A stretch of DNA of 58,831 bases from an uncultured Prevotella sp. (GTDB lineage Bacteria > Bacteroidota > Bacteroidia > Bacteroidales > Bacteroidaceae). The DNA lies in NCBI GenBank assembly GCA_900315955.1, contig ONBC01000006.1, positions 1-58,831 on the forward strand, given 5' to 3'. Of the stretch, positions 9,286 through 18,243 are shown in pieces. Position 1 is the first letter of the stretch, and every line of letters starts with the position of its first letter. The notes beneath the pieces are model-generated. The model saw only the letters and a list, made by a program, of their open reading frames with translations. It was not told where the DNA came from and searched no databases. Both the position numbers and the translations under genes were made by a program.

Positions 9286-9588
9286 TCATAGGCAGAGAGA
9301 GAATAAGCTCACGAGCCGTTGCCAGAAGGTGCGGCGGGGCGGCTTGCTGTGGGGCTGATTGCTCTGCGTCGGTTGGCTGTGCGTCTGCCCGCTGCGTGTC
9401 GGCTCGCGCCCCGCATGCTCAGGCGGCGGATTCTCGGGATGTGGGTTTTCGTCGGTATTCAATCCACGCCGCTCGAACTCGATGTCTATCATCTGGCGAA
9501 CGGTATCGAGCAGTTGTATGCGGTCGTCAAGGAAACCTAAGTCTTCCTTGTCATGCTGTTTGGGGATGCTGTCGTTCTTCCGCTTCAT
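9286..9588 (-). CDS. Small hypothetical protein with Pro/Gln-rich middle
   Basis: Not recognised. From ATG 9588 it encodes 100 residues: a charged helix (LDDRIQLLDTVRQMIDIEFE), a hydrophilic Pro/Glu/Gln/Ser-rich linker (NPHPENPPPEH, THSQPTQSNQPHSK) and a short basic/amphipathic end (RRTFWQRLVSLFSLCL). An upstream in-frame ATG at 9690 would add 34 residues that do not look like a signal. It is the first gene of the surface locus on the minus strand, 42 bp before the next gene. A truncated copy of its 3' end lies at 4896-5015, so it was part of the duplicated unit. It could be a cytoplasmic or membrane-associated partner of the surface proteins. Confidence 0.5.
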   Translation of the reverse strand: MKRKNDSIPKQHDKEDLGFLDDRIQLLDTVRQMIDIEFERRGLNTDENPHPENPPPEHAGREPTRSGQTHSQPTQSNQPHSKPPRRTFWQRLVSLFSLCL

Positions 9589-10056
9589 ACTTTTTGTGAT
9601 TTGAACAGTTGCAGGAATATTTCCATCAGTTGGAGAGAGTGTTTCGTCTCTGTTGCTTGTCATGTGCAAAATTAAGGGTGAAGGGGGCAAACAGACCTTG
9701 CAAATCCTGCCAAAATTCTTGTATCATCGGACATTCTGCATTTTGCCCATCTTGCACCATCGGACATTTTTCGCTTATAACAGACTGTGTATAAATGAAT
9801 TGCACTGACATATTTACAAATATTAATAATCGGTGAATTTGGAGGAAGAAAGAGGTTGGAAGGTTGTTCAACCATAGGATTCTGACCACACGCAATGCGA
9901 CTCTGAAAAGCAGGAACAGGGCTTTCGCTGCCTATTCTGTCCGATGTAACCCCTATTTCGGTAATGATTTTGGTCAAATACTTTCTCTTTTTTGTTGTGT
10001 TTTCAGAATTAAATCGTAACTTTGAACGCAAATCATTTCTAAACGGAAATCAATCC
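9589..10056. other. Divergent intergenic region before the hybrid regulator
   Basis: No convincing gene. CATCGGACATT occurs twice (about 9726 and 9762). A Bacteroidota-type -7 box lies at 10017-10024 pointing right. The space separates the minus-strand surface genes from the plus-strand regulator. Confidence 0.5.
10017..10024 (+). promoter_or_regulatory. -7 box of the hybrid regulator
   Basis: TAACTTTG matches the Bacteroidota consensus TAnnTTTG. The first in-frame ATG of the leader reading frame follows at 10057, 32 bases downstream. Confidence 0.6.
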
Positions 10057-10158
10057 ATGAACAATTCTAAATCATCACCTATATGCAACACTATAAACAC
10101 GCCCGCAAAAGCCCTTCACAGCCTCACTATGAGCCGTTTGGTATCTATGGGGGGGTAA
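10057..10158 (+). other. Leader reading frame that ends at a G7 tract
   Basis: From ATG 10057 the frame reads MNNSKSSPICN... ...MSRLVSMGG and stops at TAA 10156-10158, immediately after the G tract. With one G fewer (or two more) it would continue as MGGKRHRLLLSALAAFTAGF into the lipoprotein-type signal of the downstream 934-codon frame. The Met at 10129 or 10147 could equally be the real start. Confidence 0.55.
10149..10155 (+). repeat. G7 homopolymer at the start of the hybrid regulator
   Basis: ATGGGGGGGTAAGCG contains seven consecutive G. It lies exactly where the reading frame must change to join the promoter-proximal start codons to the regulator frame. See the related finding. Confidence 0.8.
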
Positions 10159-10168
10159 GCGCCACCGC

Positions 10169-12973
10169 TTGCTTTTAAGCGCGTTAGCGGCATTTACAGC
10201 AGGCTTTCTTTTGTTGGTTTCGTGCGGCAAGAAGACTGTGGCTTTCACCCCCGACGAACGTAAGACGGTGGACAGTATCGTGGGCTCTGTGCACACGCCC
10301 GACTCGCTCGTCCTGCTGCAAAAACAATTGGAAAGCAAGGGAGACAAGTTGGGCAGCGTCGTAGCCCTGAGAGAATGGGGCAAAGCTCTGCGCAACGACA
10401 GCCGTTTTGAGGAAGCCCTGCGCACCCACAGCGAAGGGCTGAGACAGGCGGAGAGCATAGGCGACACGCTGGAATGGGTGCAGGCGTTGAACAACATCGG
10501 CACCGACTACCGGCGCATGGGCGTGCTTGATGCAGCACAGGAGTACCATTACCGCGCATGGACGTTGAGCGAAGAATGTGCCGACACTTCCTTTACGGCG
10601 AAGAAAAACCGCGTGGTGTCGCTCAACGGACTGGGCAACATCTACATGACACTTGGCAACTATGAGCGGGCTGACAGCACCCTGCGCATGGCTCTGAAAG
10701 GCGAGCAACAGTTGAACAGCGCACTGGGACAGGCCATCAACTATGCCAACCTCGGTTCTATCTTTGAACACAGGGGGCAGACGGACTCGGCTTGGGTGTA
10801 TTACCGCAAGTCGATGGCGCTGAACACGGATGCGGGCAGCGACCTCGGCATATCGCTCTGCCACACCTATTTCGGCTCGCTCTACGAGAAGGCCGGGCAA
10901 TACGACAAGGCGACCGGGGAATACGAGACAGCCTACCAAATGATGCAAGCCTCGAAGGATGAATGGCATGCGCTGAACTCGCTCATCGCCCTTGCGGGCA
11001 TCTACCATGCCACGGGCAATCACACCAAGGAGTTGGAATACCTTGACAGGGCAAAGCAGGTGGCTGAGGGCATCAAGTCGCCGGAACACTTGGCGGAAAT
11101 CCATACCTTATATTATAAGCACTATAAGGAGACAGGTGATTGCCGCTCGGCACTGATGTCCTACGAAAAGGCTATGGCGATGCAGGACAGCGTATTAGAC
11201 ATGGAGAAGGTAAACCACATCCAGAATACGAGTCTGAGCATCGAGCGTAACCGACAGGAAAGGGAGAAGAACGGCATGAAACTGCGACTGGAGCGTGAGC
11301 GCACGATTCGGTATGTCGGTTTCATCGTATTGGGTATGGTTTTGCTGGCACTGGGAAGCCTACTTGCCGCTGTTCTTTACACGAACCGACTGCGCCGCCG
11401 CAACCACCTCGCCCTGAAACGCGTCTCTGAGCTGCGCGAGAACTTCTTTACGAACATCACCCACGAGTTCCGCACGCCGCTCACCGTGATACTCGGACTG
11501 AGCCACGACCTGCAAGCCGCCGAATCGGAAGAAGTGAAAGACAAAGCACGAACCATCGAGCGGCAAGGCAATGGACTGCTCACGCTCATCAACCAGCTGC
11601 TGGACATCTCCAAGATCAAGTCGGCCGTAGGCAACGCCGACTGGAGAAACGGCAATATCACCGCCCAAGTCACGATGATCGTCGAGACCTATCGCGACTA
11701 TGCCCGCAGCCGCAACATCGACCTGCAGTTCTTTGCCAAGGATACGGTGGAGATGGATTTTGTTCCGGACTATGTAAACAAGGTGATCAACAACCTGCTT
11801 TCCAACGCCCTCAAGTTCACGCCCGAATACGGCAAGGTGAACGTGACGATGTGGCGCGAGGGCGAACGCCTGCTCATTGATGTGGAGGACACGGGTCAAG
11901 GTATGGACGAGGAGACGCTCGCCCACGTCTTCGAGCCTTTCTATCAAGGCGAGAGTGATACCCATAACATCGGCACGGGCGTGGGGCTTGCCCTCGTGAA
12001 GCAGATCATGGATGCCGTGGAGGGAACGGTAACGGCGGAGAGCACGGAGGGCAGAGGCACGACGTTCCACCTCAGCGTACCGATACGCAACGAAGCCAAG
12101 CAACGGATAACCGCTACATCGGAATCGCATACGCCGCTCCTGCCCGAAGCGGGAACGCCGCTTGCCGACAACGAGGGAGAAGACAGCCAGTGCCGTCTGC
12201 TCGTCATCGAGGACAACCGCGACATCGCAGCCTATATCGGTTCGCAGTTTGCCGACCGCTACGCCGTTAGCTATGCGGAGAACGGTAAGGCGGGACTGGA
12301 AAAGGCGCAGGAACTGGTGCCCGACCTCATCATCACCGACCTGATGATGCCCGGCATGGACGGTCTGGAGGTGTGCCGGCAGGTACGCGGCAACGAGATT
12401 ACCGACCATATCCCCATCATCGTCGTCACGGCGAAGATTACGGAGGAGGAGCGCATACGCGGACTGGAAGCCGGGGCAGACGCCTATCTCGCCAAGCCGT
12501 TCAATGCCGAAGAACTGCGCACAAGGGTGGAAAAGCTGATCGAAGGACGACAGTTGCTGCGCAAGAAATACGCACAAATGATGACAGCACATCAGGATGA
12601 CGAAGATGAAGAAGCCATACAAAGACGTGCAGCCGATCTACGCTTTCTTGCCAAAGTGTCGGATTTCATATACCTGCAGCTCAATCGTGGAAAGGATATA
12701 GAGGTGTCGCAGATTGCATCGGCCATGTGTATGAGCGACAGACAGTTCTACCGCAAGATGACCGCTCTCACGGACAGCACCCCGACGGTCTATATCCAGC
12801 GTGTGAAAATAAAGAAAGCCAAGAGTCTTCTTGACGGAGACTCACGGATGAGCTTCAGAGAAATAGCCGACAAGTGCGGCTTTAACGACTATTCCAACTT
12901 TGTACGGACATTCAAGAATACTTACGGTGTCACACCTACAGAGTACAGACGGAGTAATGCCGGAAAAATGTAA
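10169..12973 (+). CDS. Hybrid two-component regulator (TPR sensor, kinase, receiver, AraC output)
   Basis: Seen, in order: a hydrophobic signal ending LLLVSCGKK (lipobox-like); TPR repeats (about residues 35-370); a transmembrane helix (about 380-405, VGFIVLGMVLLALGSLLAAV); HisKA with H432 (THEFRTP); HATPase (NLLSNALKFTPEYGK, DTGQGMDEE, GTGVGLALV); receiver with D724 (ITDLMMPGMDG); and an AraC HTH (about 835-934, EIADKCGFNDYSNFVRTFKN). Known: such one-protein systems sense periplasmic signals and regulate neighbouring genes. The open frame begins at TTG 10169, with no ATG in this frame before an upstream stop. Better starts (10057, 10129, 10147) are one base out of frame, separated by the G7 tract. 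It is divergent from the surface locus, its likeliest target. Confidence 0.85.
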   Translation: MLLSALAAFTAGFLLLVSCGKKTVAFTPDERKTVDSIVGSVHTPDSLVLLQKQLESKGDKLGSVVALREWGKALRNDSRFEEALRTHSEGLRQAESIGDTLEWVQALNNIGTDYRRMGVLDAAQEYHYRAWTLSEECADTSFTAKKNRVVSLNGLGNIYMTLGNYERADSTLRMALKGEQQLNSALGQAINYANLGSIFEHRGQTDSAWVYYRKSMALNTDAGSDLGISLCHTYFGSLYEKAGQYDKATGEYETAYQMMQASKDEWHALNSLIALAGIYHATGNHTKELEYLDRAKQVAEGIKSPEHLAEIHTLYYKHYKETGDCRSALMSYEKAMAMQDSVLDMEKVNHIQNTSLSIERNRQEREKNGMKLRLERERTIRYVGFIVLGMVLLALGSLLAAVLYTNRLRRRNHLALKRVSELRENFFTNITHEFRTPLTVILGLSHDLQAAESEEVKDKARTIERQGNGLLTLINQLLDISKIKSAVGNADWRNGNITAQVTMIVETYRDYARSRNIDLQFFAKDTVEMDFVPDYVNKVINNLLSNALKFTPEYGKVNVTMWREGERLLIDVEDTGQGMDEETLAHVFEPFYQGESDTHNIGTGVGLALVKQIMDAVEGTVTAESTEGRGTTFHLSVPIRNEAKQRITATSESHTPLLPEAGTPLADNEGEDSQCRLLVIEDNRDIAAYIGSQFADRYAVSYAENGKAGLEKAQELVPDLIITDLMMPGMDGLEVCRQVRGNEITDHIPIIVVTAKITEEERIRGLEAGADAYLAKPFNAEELRTRVEKLIEGRQLLRKKYAQMMTAHQDDEDEEAIQRRAADLRFLAKVSDFIYLQLNRGKDIEVSQIASAMCMSDRQFYRKMTALTDSTPTVYIQRVKIKKAKSLLDGDSRMSFREIADKCGFNDYSNFVRTFKNTYGVTPTEYRRSNAGKM

Positions 12974-13062
12974 AATCCGACATATACTCGCCATGACCTG
13001 AAAACACGGGGTCGTATCAATCCTAAGATCCGCACCACAATAGTCTCTAATATCTTATAACG

Positions 13063-13089
13063 TCCTGAGCAACAAAAAGTTGCTCAGGA
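13063..13089 (+). terminator. Likely terminator of the hybrid regulator
   Basis: TCCTGAGCAAC-AAAAA-GTTGCTCAGGA is a perfect 11-bp stem with a 5-base loop, followed by a short T run (TTT at 13090-13092). It lies 90 bases after the regulator stop codon. Confidence 0.65.
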
Positions 13090-13170
13090 TTTGGCCATGT
13101 CAAAAAAAGCGAGATTATACGTTCTCTCATGTGCGTGTATTTCTGTGGAGGCTCATGCGTCGAGGAAATA

Positions 13171-13210
13171 GTCAAAACTGGCATTACCGGCTCTTCTTGC
13201 GGATTTTAGG
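13171..13210 (+). repeat. 40-bp dispersed direct repeat, copy 2
   Basis: Matches 946-985 in the same orientation, with one mismatch (GTCAAAAC here, GTCAAAAA there, before TGGCATTACC). Confidence 0.8.
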
Positions 13211-13268
13211 GAGTACACAAAAGATAAAGAGTTAGGAAGTCAGTTTATATATATTTTGGACAAAATAC

Positions 13269-13297
13269 AATAATATCGAGCGATATCCGATATTATT
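13269..13297. promoter_or_regulatory. Inverted repeat upstream of the PAP2 gene
   Basis: AATAATATCG (13269-13278) and CGATATTATT (13288-13297) are exact reverse complements, 9 bases apart and 29 bases before the start codon. It is probably an operator or leader hairpin. Confidence 0.45.
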
Positions 13298-13325
13298 ATT
13301 GTAGGAGAAATGGACCATCAAGAAA

Positions 13326-14585
13326 ATGAAAGTAATCTTCACTTTGCTATCAGTCATAGCTATAACGTATCAGACAAAAGCAGCGGAAGTATCGATGACT
13401 CCTTCCGACAGCGCAGCAACACCCATTGACTCTGTACCCCTCAAGATGAAGTTTGGAGACCGCCTCGGAGCAAACCGGCTCTTTCAGGCTACTTATTTCG
13501 GTGCTCCGCTCATCATCGGAGGTCTGATAGAGAAACATCAGGACAAGAAGTTCCGAACGTTGCGCAACGACTTCATGCCGATGTTCAAACGTCCTTTGGA
13601 CAATTACCTCCAGTTTGCGCCCGCCGCTGTCATGGTAGGCTTGAAAGCCGCCGGCATGAAGAGCCGCAGCTCCTGGGACCGCATGTTAGCCACGGACGGC
13701 CTCGCCATGGCATTCATGGCCTCTGTCGTGCAGCTGAGCAAGCATACGACCAACGTGACACGTCCCGATGGCAGCGACAACCATAGCTTCCCTTCGGGGC
13801 ACACCGCTACAGCGTTTATGATGGCCACGATGCTCAGCAAGGAGTACGGCCATCTCAGTCCCTGGGTCAGCGTAGGATCCTATGCCGTAGCCACCACGAC
13901 GGGACTGATGCGGATAGCCAACAACAAGCACTGGCTCAGCGATGTCATGGTAGGATCCGGTGTGGGTATTATGGCTACAGAGATGGCCTACTGGGTTACG
14001 GATGCCCTCTTCAAGGACAAAGGGCGCAACCATCTGCCTACAGACGACAGGAAGGAAGTGTTCGGCGAAGGCTATCCGTCGTTCTTCAGCCTCTATGGGG
14101 GCTTCAATATACCGCTGAGCGATTATGACATCAATGAAGACCATGACTTTAAGACATCCACAGGAACAACCATGGGTCTGGAAGGAGCCTGGTTCTTCTC
14201 CCGCTATATCGGTATCGGCGCATGTGGCACCATCTCCAACATCCGATACATCGTCAACGGCCAGGATGCCCCGGATAATACCTTTGACTTCTATCGCATA
14301 GGAGTAGGACCTTACTTTTCCCTGCCCCTCACCCGCCGGTGGAGCTTGGGCAGCAAACTGCTGGCAGGAAGAATATGGTACCCGACCAAAACCATCGACG
14401 GCATTCGCCTTAGGCACCGTGACGGCTGGTCTTTCGCCTCCGGTGTCAGCATCGACTATCAGGCGCAGGAGCATCTCATGGGAAGCATCTTCCTCGACTA
14501 TGGGCTGCAGTCGCCCCAGAGCCACATGAGCGGCGAATATATCCACTTGATGACCCTGGGGGCACGTATAAGCGTAAGACTCTGA
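13326..14585 (+). CDS. PAP2-family phosphatase fused to an outer-membrane beta-barrel
   Basis: A 419-aa protein. Seen: a signal peptide (residues 1-19, ending TKAAE); then a PAP2 acid-phosphatase domain with the family motifs K-x-T-N-V-T-RP (about 137-147), SFPSGHT (about 154-160) and R-(x)5-H-(x)3-D (IANNKHWLSDV, about 196-207); then a C-terminal half (about 250-419) of alternating strands ending MTLGARISVRL, as in outer-membrane barrels. Known: PAP2 enzymes dephosphorylate lipid or undecaprenyl pyrophosphates and lipid A. Inference: the barrel places the phosphatase at the outer membrane, so lipid A or another envelope lipid is a plausible substrate. Its stop lies 2 bases from the converging menB stop. 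Confidence 0.8.
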   Translation: MKVIFTLLSVIAITYQTKAAEVSMTPSDSAATPIDSVPLKMKFGDRLGANRLFQATYFGAPLIIGGLIEKHQDKKFRTLRNDFMPMFKRPLDNYLQFAPAAVMVGLKAAGMKSRSSWDRMLATDGLAMAFMASVVQLSKHTTNVTRPDGSDNHSFPSGHTATAFMMATMLSKEYGHLSPWVSVGSYAVATTTGLMRIANNKHWLSDVMVGSGVGIMATEMAYWVTDALFKDKGRNHLPTDDRKEVFGEGYPSFFSLYGGFNIPLSDYDINEDHDFKTSTGTTMGLEGAWFFSRYIGIGACGTISNIRYIVNGQDAPDNTFDFYRIGVGPYFSLPLTRRWSLGSKLLAGRIWYPTKTIDGIRLRHRDGWSFASGVSIDYQAQEHLMGSIFLDYGLQSPQSHMSGEYIHLMTLGARISVRL

Positions 14586-14587
14586 GA

Positions 14588-15412
14588 TTATGGGAACTGC
14601 GGATATTTATCGAAATCGGGCTTGCGCTTCTCCAAGAAAGCGCGGCCACCCTCCTGTGCCTCATCGAGGGTATAGTAGAGCATCGTAGCATCGCCCGCCA
14701 GTTCCTGGATACCCGCCTGACCGTCGAGCTCCGCATTGAATCCGGCTTTCATCATACGCAGGGCGAGCGGCGAGCGCTCCATCATGATCTCAGCCCATTC
14801 CACAGTGGTATCCTCGAGCTTGTCCAGCGGCACCACTTTATTGACGAGCCCCATCTGCAAGGCTTCCTCAGCGGTATATTGCTGACAGAGATACCACATC
14901 TCACGCGCTTTCTTCTGACCGATGATACGTGCCAGATAAGAGGCGCCGAGCCCGGCATCAAAAGAGCCGACCTTCGGTCCGGTCTGACCAAAGCGCGCAT
15001 TGTCGGAAGCGATCGTCAGGTCGCACACCACATGCAGCACGTGACCGCCACCGATAGCATAGCCGTTGACCATGGCGATGACCGGCTTCGGCAGACGACG
15101 GATCTGCATCTGCACGTCGAGCACATTGAGGCGGGGCACCCCGTCGCTGCCCACATAGCCTCCGCGGCCCTTCACATGCATGTCGCCTCCTGAGCAGAAG
15201 GCTTTGTCACCGGCTCCCGTGAGGATAACCACACGAATGTCGAGATGGTCACGACAATAAGTGAAAGCCTGACTCATCTCCCACACGGTCAACGGCGTGA
15301 AGGCATTGCGATAGCGTGGTCGGTTGATCGTGATCTTCGCAATGTGATTGTACTCCTCAAAGAGGATTTCCTTAAAGTCGAAACCCTCAATCTTTTTCCA
15401 TTCTCTTGCCAT
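14588..15412 (-). CDS. menB: 1,4-dihydroxy-2-naphthoyl-CoA synthase
   Basis: Converts o-succinylbenzoyl-CoA to DHNA-CoA in menaquinone biosynthesis (cytoplasm). Seen: a crotonase fold with [31 protein letters not shown], the oxyanion-hole stretch [36 protein letters not shown], and the MenB-type C-terminal region [14 protein letters not shown]. Length (274 aa) is normal. Start chosen at MAREWKK, 2 bases after the menD stop; the earlier ATG (15442) would overlap menD by 28 bases. Last gene of menI-menF-menD-menB. Confidence 0.95.
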   Translation of the reverse strand: MAREWKKIEGFDFKEILFEEYNHIAKITINRPRYRNAFTPLTVWEMSQAFTYCRDHLDIRVVILTGAGDKAFCSGGDMHVKGRGGYVGSDGVPRLNVLDVQMQIRRLPKPVIAMVNGYAIGGGHVLHVVCDLTIASDNARFGQTGPKVGSFDAGLGASYLARIIGQKKAREMWYLCQQYTAEEALQMGLVNKVVPLDKLEDTTVEWAEIMMERSPLALRMMKAGFNAELDGQAGIQELAGDATMLYYTLDEAQEGGRAFLEKRKPDFDKYPQFP

Positions 15413-15414
15413 AG

Positions 15415-17055
15415 TTATTTTGTTGTTTGATAATTCTTCCAATCCTCCTCCGCATCGGTTCTCACCTCAAGCACAACCGGGCGCGTAGCCTCTGCCCGCG
15501 TGAGCGCCTTCAATTCTCGTTCGAGACGGTCTTCCTGATCCGCATAATGATACTCGATGTCATTATCGGCACAAAAACCTTTTGCCGTAGTATAATGCTG
15601 CGCCATGACATTACGCATATCCTCCGCTTCCTGAAGGTGCGCAGAGAACTTCTCGAAGATCCCGCCGCCACCATTATTTAATAAGAGAATCCGCAGGTTA
15701 CCACGCAGCTTGCTGTTCCACAGGGCATTGCGGTCGTAGAAGAAACTCAGGTCTCCAATGATGCAATACACCTTTTTGCTCGTCACCAGGGAGCAGCCCG
15801 CTGCCGTCGAGAGCGACCCGTCGATGCCGTTGACGCCACGATTACACAAGATATGGTGTCGGGCATAAAGACATCCGTAACGCACCGCCATGCTGTTGGC
15901 ATAATGCTCAACAACATCCTGATCCCCGATCAGCTCTTCCAACTCCTTCACGGCGAGCACGGAAGAATATCGGAGGCCCTGGTGTTTCAGAGAAGAAACG
16001 GCCTTCAACCGAATGCCTTCCCAGGCAGCATGCCAACCGGCAGGAGCCTCTCTGTCTATGGAGCTCAAGGCATCGGCAGCCCGGGCTTGAACAATGCCTG
16101 TGAGATTCATGAACGTATCCGCGATCTCGCCCCGCTCATCCACACGCCAACAGACCGCCTGCTCCGCCCTGCGGAGATACTGTTTCAGACGAGGGCTCAC
16201 CAACGTGCGGCCCACGTAAAGGATGAAATCGGGGAACACGACGGCATCCCCTTTCTCTGAAAGATCTTTCAGCGCTTCAACCCCCGTAAAGGGTATATTC
16301 CAGGAGCAGCACCCACTCAGCGTCTCCTGCAAGACGACATAATGACGCTTCCGGAGATGCTCCAGGACAGCCTCCGGCAGCTCTTTCTTTTGTATCTGTC
16401 CGATGACGATCACCGGTCGTTTGGCTGCATAGAGCTGTTGAAGCATGGGAGCGATATCCACCGCCGCACAAGGAGACAGAAGGGTTATCTTGCGTTCTTG
16501 CGGTAGTTCTGGCGTGGTAAAATTATATAACGGTTTGTCCAAGGGCACGTTGATATGCACGGGTCCCCCGCCTTCCTGAACAGCCGCAAGCAAAGCCTCG
16601 TTCACGAGCCGGTTGCAGTACCAATGTCTCTCCACATCGTGCTGTACGTCGGGGAGCGTCACCGTCTTCCTGACGAACCGTCCCAAGGCATCGCCTTGGG
16701 GCAGCGTCTGACCATCAAGCTGGTCAATCCACTGCGGAGGTCTGTCCGCTGACACCACGACGACCGGCACATGCTGATAATAAGCCTCCGCCACAGCCGG
16801 GGCGAGGTCAAGCAGCGCCGTGCCGGAAGTGACACACACAACCGTTGGCAACCCCGTGGCGAGCGCGATACCAAGGGCATAGAACCCCGCACTGCGCTCG
16901 TCAGTAACAGGATAACACGCTATTGAAGGGCACGTATCGAGATTATGCACGATCGGCGCATTGCGCGAGCCCGGACAGACAACGGCATGACGCACACCGT
17001 GAGCCACAAGAAGTGCCGTAAGAATACCTACATTTTCCTTATCAGAATACATCAT
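15415..17055 (-). CDS. menD: 2-succinyl-5-enolpyruvyl-6-hydroxy-3-cyclohexene-1-carboxylate synthase
   Basis: Thiamine-diphosphate enzyme that condenses 2-oxoglutarate with isochorismate (menaquinone pathway). Seen, 546 aa: N-terminal pyrimidine domain ([50 protein letters not shown]) and C-terminal pyrophosphate domain ([20 protein letters not shown], then the ThDP-binding [14 protein letters not shown]...[11 protein letters not shown]). Two adjacent ATGs (17055, 17052). The gap to menF upstream holds a seven-unit 22-bp tandem repeat, so menD may be separately controlled or partly uncoupled from menF. Confidence 0.95.
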   Translation of the reverse strand: MMYSDKENVGILTALLVAHGVRHAVVCPGSRNAPIVHNLDTCPSIACYPVTDERSAGFYALGIALATGLPTVVCVTSGTALLDLAPAVAEAYYQHVPVVVVSADRPPQWIDQLDGQTLPQGDALGRFVRKTVTLPDVQHDVERHWYCNRLVNEALLAAVQEGGGPVHINVPLDKPLYNFTTPELPQERKITLLSPCAAVDIAPMLQQLYAAKRPVIVIGQIQKKELPEAVLEHLRKRHYVVLQETLSGCCSWNIPFTGVEALKDLSEKGDAVVFPDFILYVGRTLVSPRLKQYLRRAEQAVCWRVDERGEIADTFMNLTGIVQARAADALSSIDREAPAGWHAAWEGIRLKAVSSLKHQGLRYSSVLAVKELEELIGDQDVVEHYANSMAVRYGCLYARHHILCNRGVNGIDGSLSTAAGCSLVTSKKVYCIIGDLSFFYDRNALWNSKLRGNLRILLLNNGGGGIFEKFSAHLQEAEDMRNVMAQHYTTAKGFCADNDIEYHYADQEDRLERELKALTRAEATRPVVLEVRTDAEEDWKNYQTTK

Positions 17056-17098
17056 CAGAACACATCATTTCTACTTCAAAGTCATCGCGCCTCGGACG

Positions 17099-17237
17099 TG
17101 TCACGATCGTGCCTCATACGTGTCACGATCCTGCCTCAGCCGTGTCACGATCCTGCCTCAGTTGTGTCACGATCCTGCCTCAGTTGTGTCACGATCCTGC
17201 CTCAGTTGTGTCACGATCCTGCCTCAGTTGTGTCACG
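17099..17237 (+). repeat. 22-bp tandem repeat, 7 units, between menF and menD
   Basis: TGTCACGATCCTGCCTCAGT-like units start at 17099, 17121, 17143, 17165, 17187, 17209 and 17231 (last partial), exactly 22 bases apart. The first units have CGTGTCACG, an odd-centred palindrome. The same family, also seven units and in the same orientation, is at 38776-38935. The array ends within a base of the menF stop codon. Confidence 0.95.
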
Positions 17238-18242
17238 TTACCTAAGGGTCGCTTTCATGGTTTCCATTTTCTTTTCCGTCTCTTTCCATTCTGTCTTTTC
17301 ATCACTTTCCCGGAGCAGTCCGCCGCCGGCATAGAGATGGCAACAGGCACCTTCTATCTGCATGCAGCGCAAAGAGACGTATAGAGAAGCATCGGGATGG
17401 GAGGTATCCGTGAGATTCAATGGCCCACAGAATCCACTATAATATTTTCTGTCAAAATGCTCACCGTCGTTGATGACCGCTAAGGCACGCTCCTTCGGCA
17501 TGCCACAGACAGCGGGCGTAGGGAAAAGGTCGTTGAGCACTTTCACAATCTCTGCATCATCGCTCAAGGCAAACTCAAAATCGGTACGCAGATGATAGAG
17601 TTTGGCAGCCATCGTGGTTCGCACCGCCTTCTGATTAACCCAATAGCAACGGCGCAGCAAACAATTACGGATATAATAAGCCACATAAGCCTGCTCCCGC
17701 ATGTTCTTGTCATCCCATGGACCGGGAGTAGACAGGGTGCCCGCCAACGCCATCGTAGCCCAACGGTCCCCAGTCCTTCCGAGCAACAGCTCAGGCGTTG
17801 CCATGAGCCATGTGCCCGTGGCCTCGGTATGGACAAGAGCGATCATCTGATGCGGATACATCTGACAGGCCTTGATAAACAGTGCCCGGACATCGAGTGG
17901 CTGTGCCAGTTCGATATCCGAACGGCGCGCCAGCACCACTTTCCACAGTTTCTCGTTATCTATCTGGGCATGCATCTTCGCAAAAGCCTCCTGATACGCT
18001 GCATGATGATCGGTTTCGTTCAACACGCTCGTCGCCGTGTCCACCGGCTCGCTGTCTGTGGATGCGATCTCCTCTTGATCCGTATGGACGAGGACGAGCG
18101 GGTGCTCGCCACCCGGCTCGAAGGGTGCAAACACAAAGCCCTGCTTTCCTGCAAGGCTCTCTATATCGTGCAACGTCTCCGCCGATCCCCACACATGATG
18201 GTAGTGGGAAGTGTCTGGAAACCGGTAATAAACTTCGTTCAT
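17238..18242 (-). CDS. menF: Isochorismate synthase
   Basis: Turns chorismate into isochorismate, the first step of menaquinone synthesis. Seen, 334 aa from the chosen start: chorismate-binding fold with KLWKVVLARRSDIELA, ATGTWLMATPELLLGR, MALAGTLSTPGP, FPTPAVCGMPKERAL and YYSGFCGPLNL, which are the Mg/chorismate-site motifs. Shorter than E. coli MenF, as usual in Bacteroidota. Start at MNEVYYRFP (18242), 1 base after the menI stop; upstream ATGs at 18278 and 18302 would overlap menI. Coupled translation with menI is likely. Confidence 0.93.
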   Translation of the reverse strand: MNEVYYRFPDTSHYHHVWGSAETLHDIESLAGKQGFVFAPFEPGGEHPLVLVHTDQEEIASTDSEPVDTATSVLNETDHHAAYQEAFAKMHAQIDNEKLWKVVLARRSDIELAQPLDVRALFIKACQMYPHQMIALVHTEATGTWLMATPELLLGRTGDRWATMALAGTLSTPGPWDDKNMREQAYVAYYIRNCLLRRCYWVNQKAVRTTMAAKLYHLRTDFEFALSDDAEIVKVLNDLFPTPAVCGMPKERALAVINDGEHFDRKYYSGFCGPLNLTDTSHPDASLYVSLRCMQIEGACCHLYAGGGLLRESDEKTEWKETEKKMETMKATLR

Positions 18243-18243
18243 A

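Larger units (their letters stand above)
12974..13325. other. Intergenic region with hairpin, dispersed repeat and inverted repeat
   Basis: Contains a strong hairpin (13063-13089), the second copy of the 40-bp dispersed repeat (13171-13210) and a 10-bp inverted repeat (13269-13297). No gene is visible. Confidence 0.6.

Noticed and set aside
11360-12622. 420-codon minus-strand frame within the hybrid regulator
   Set aside because: The plus strand shows kinase and receiver motifs with catalytic residues; the minus frame is a shadow.
17099-17237. CRISPR array
   Set aside because: The units are 22 bp, directly adjacent and without unique spacers; no cas gene is visible. The same holds for the arrays at 22349, 28288, 38776 and 42153.
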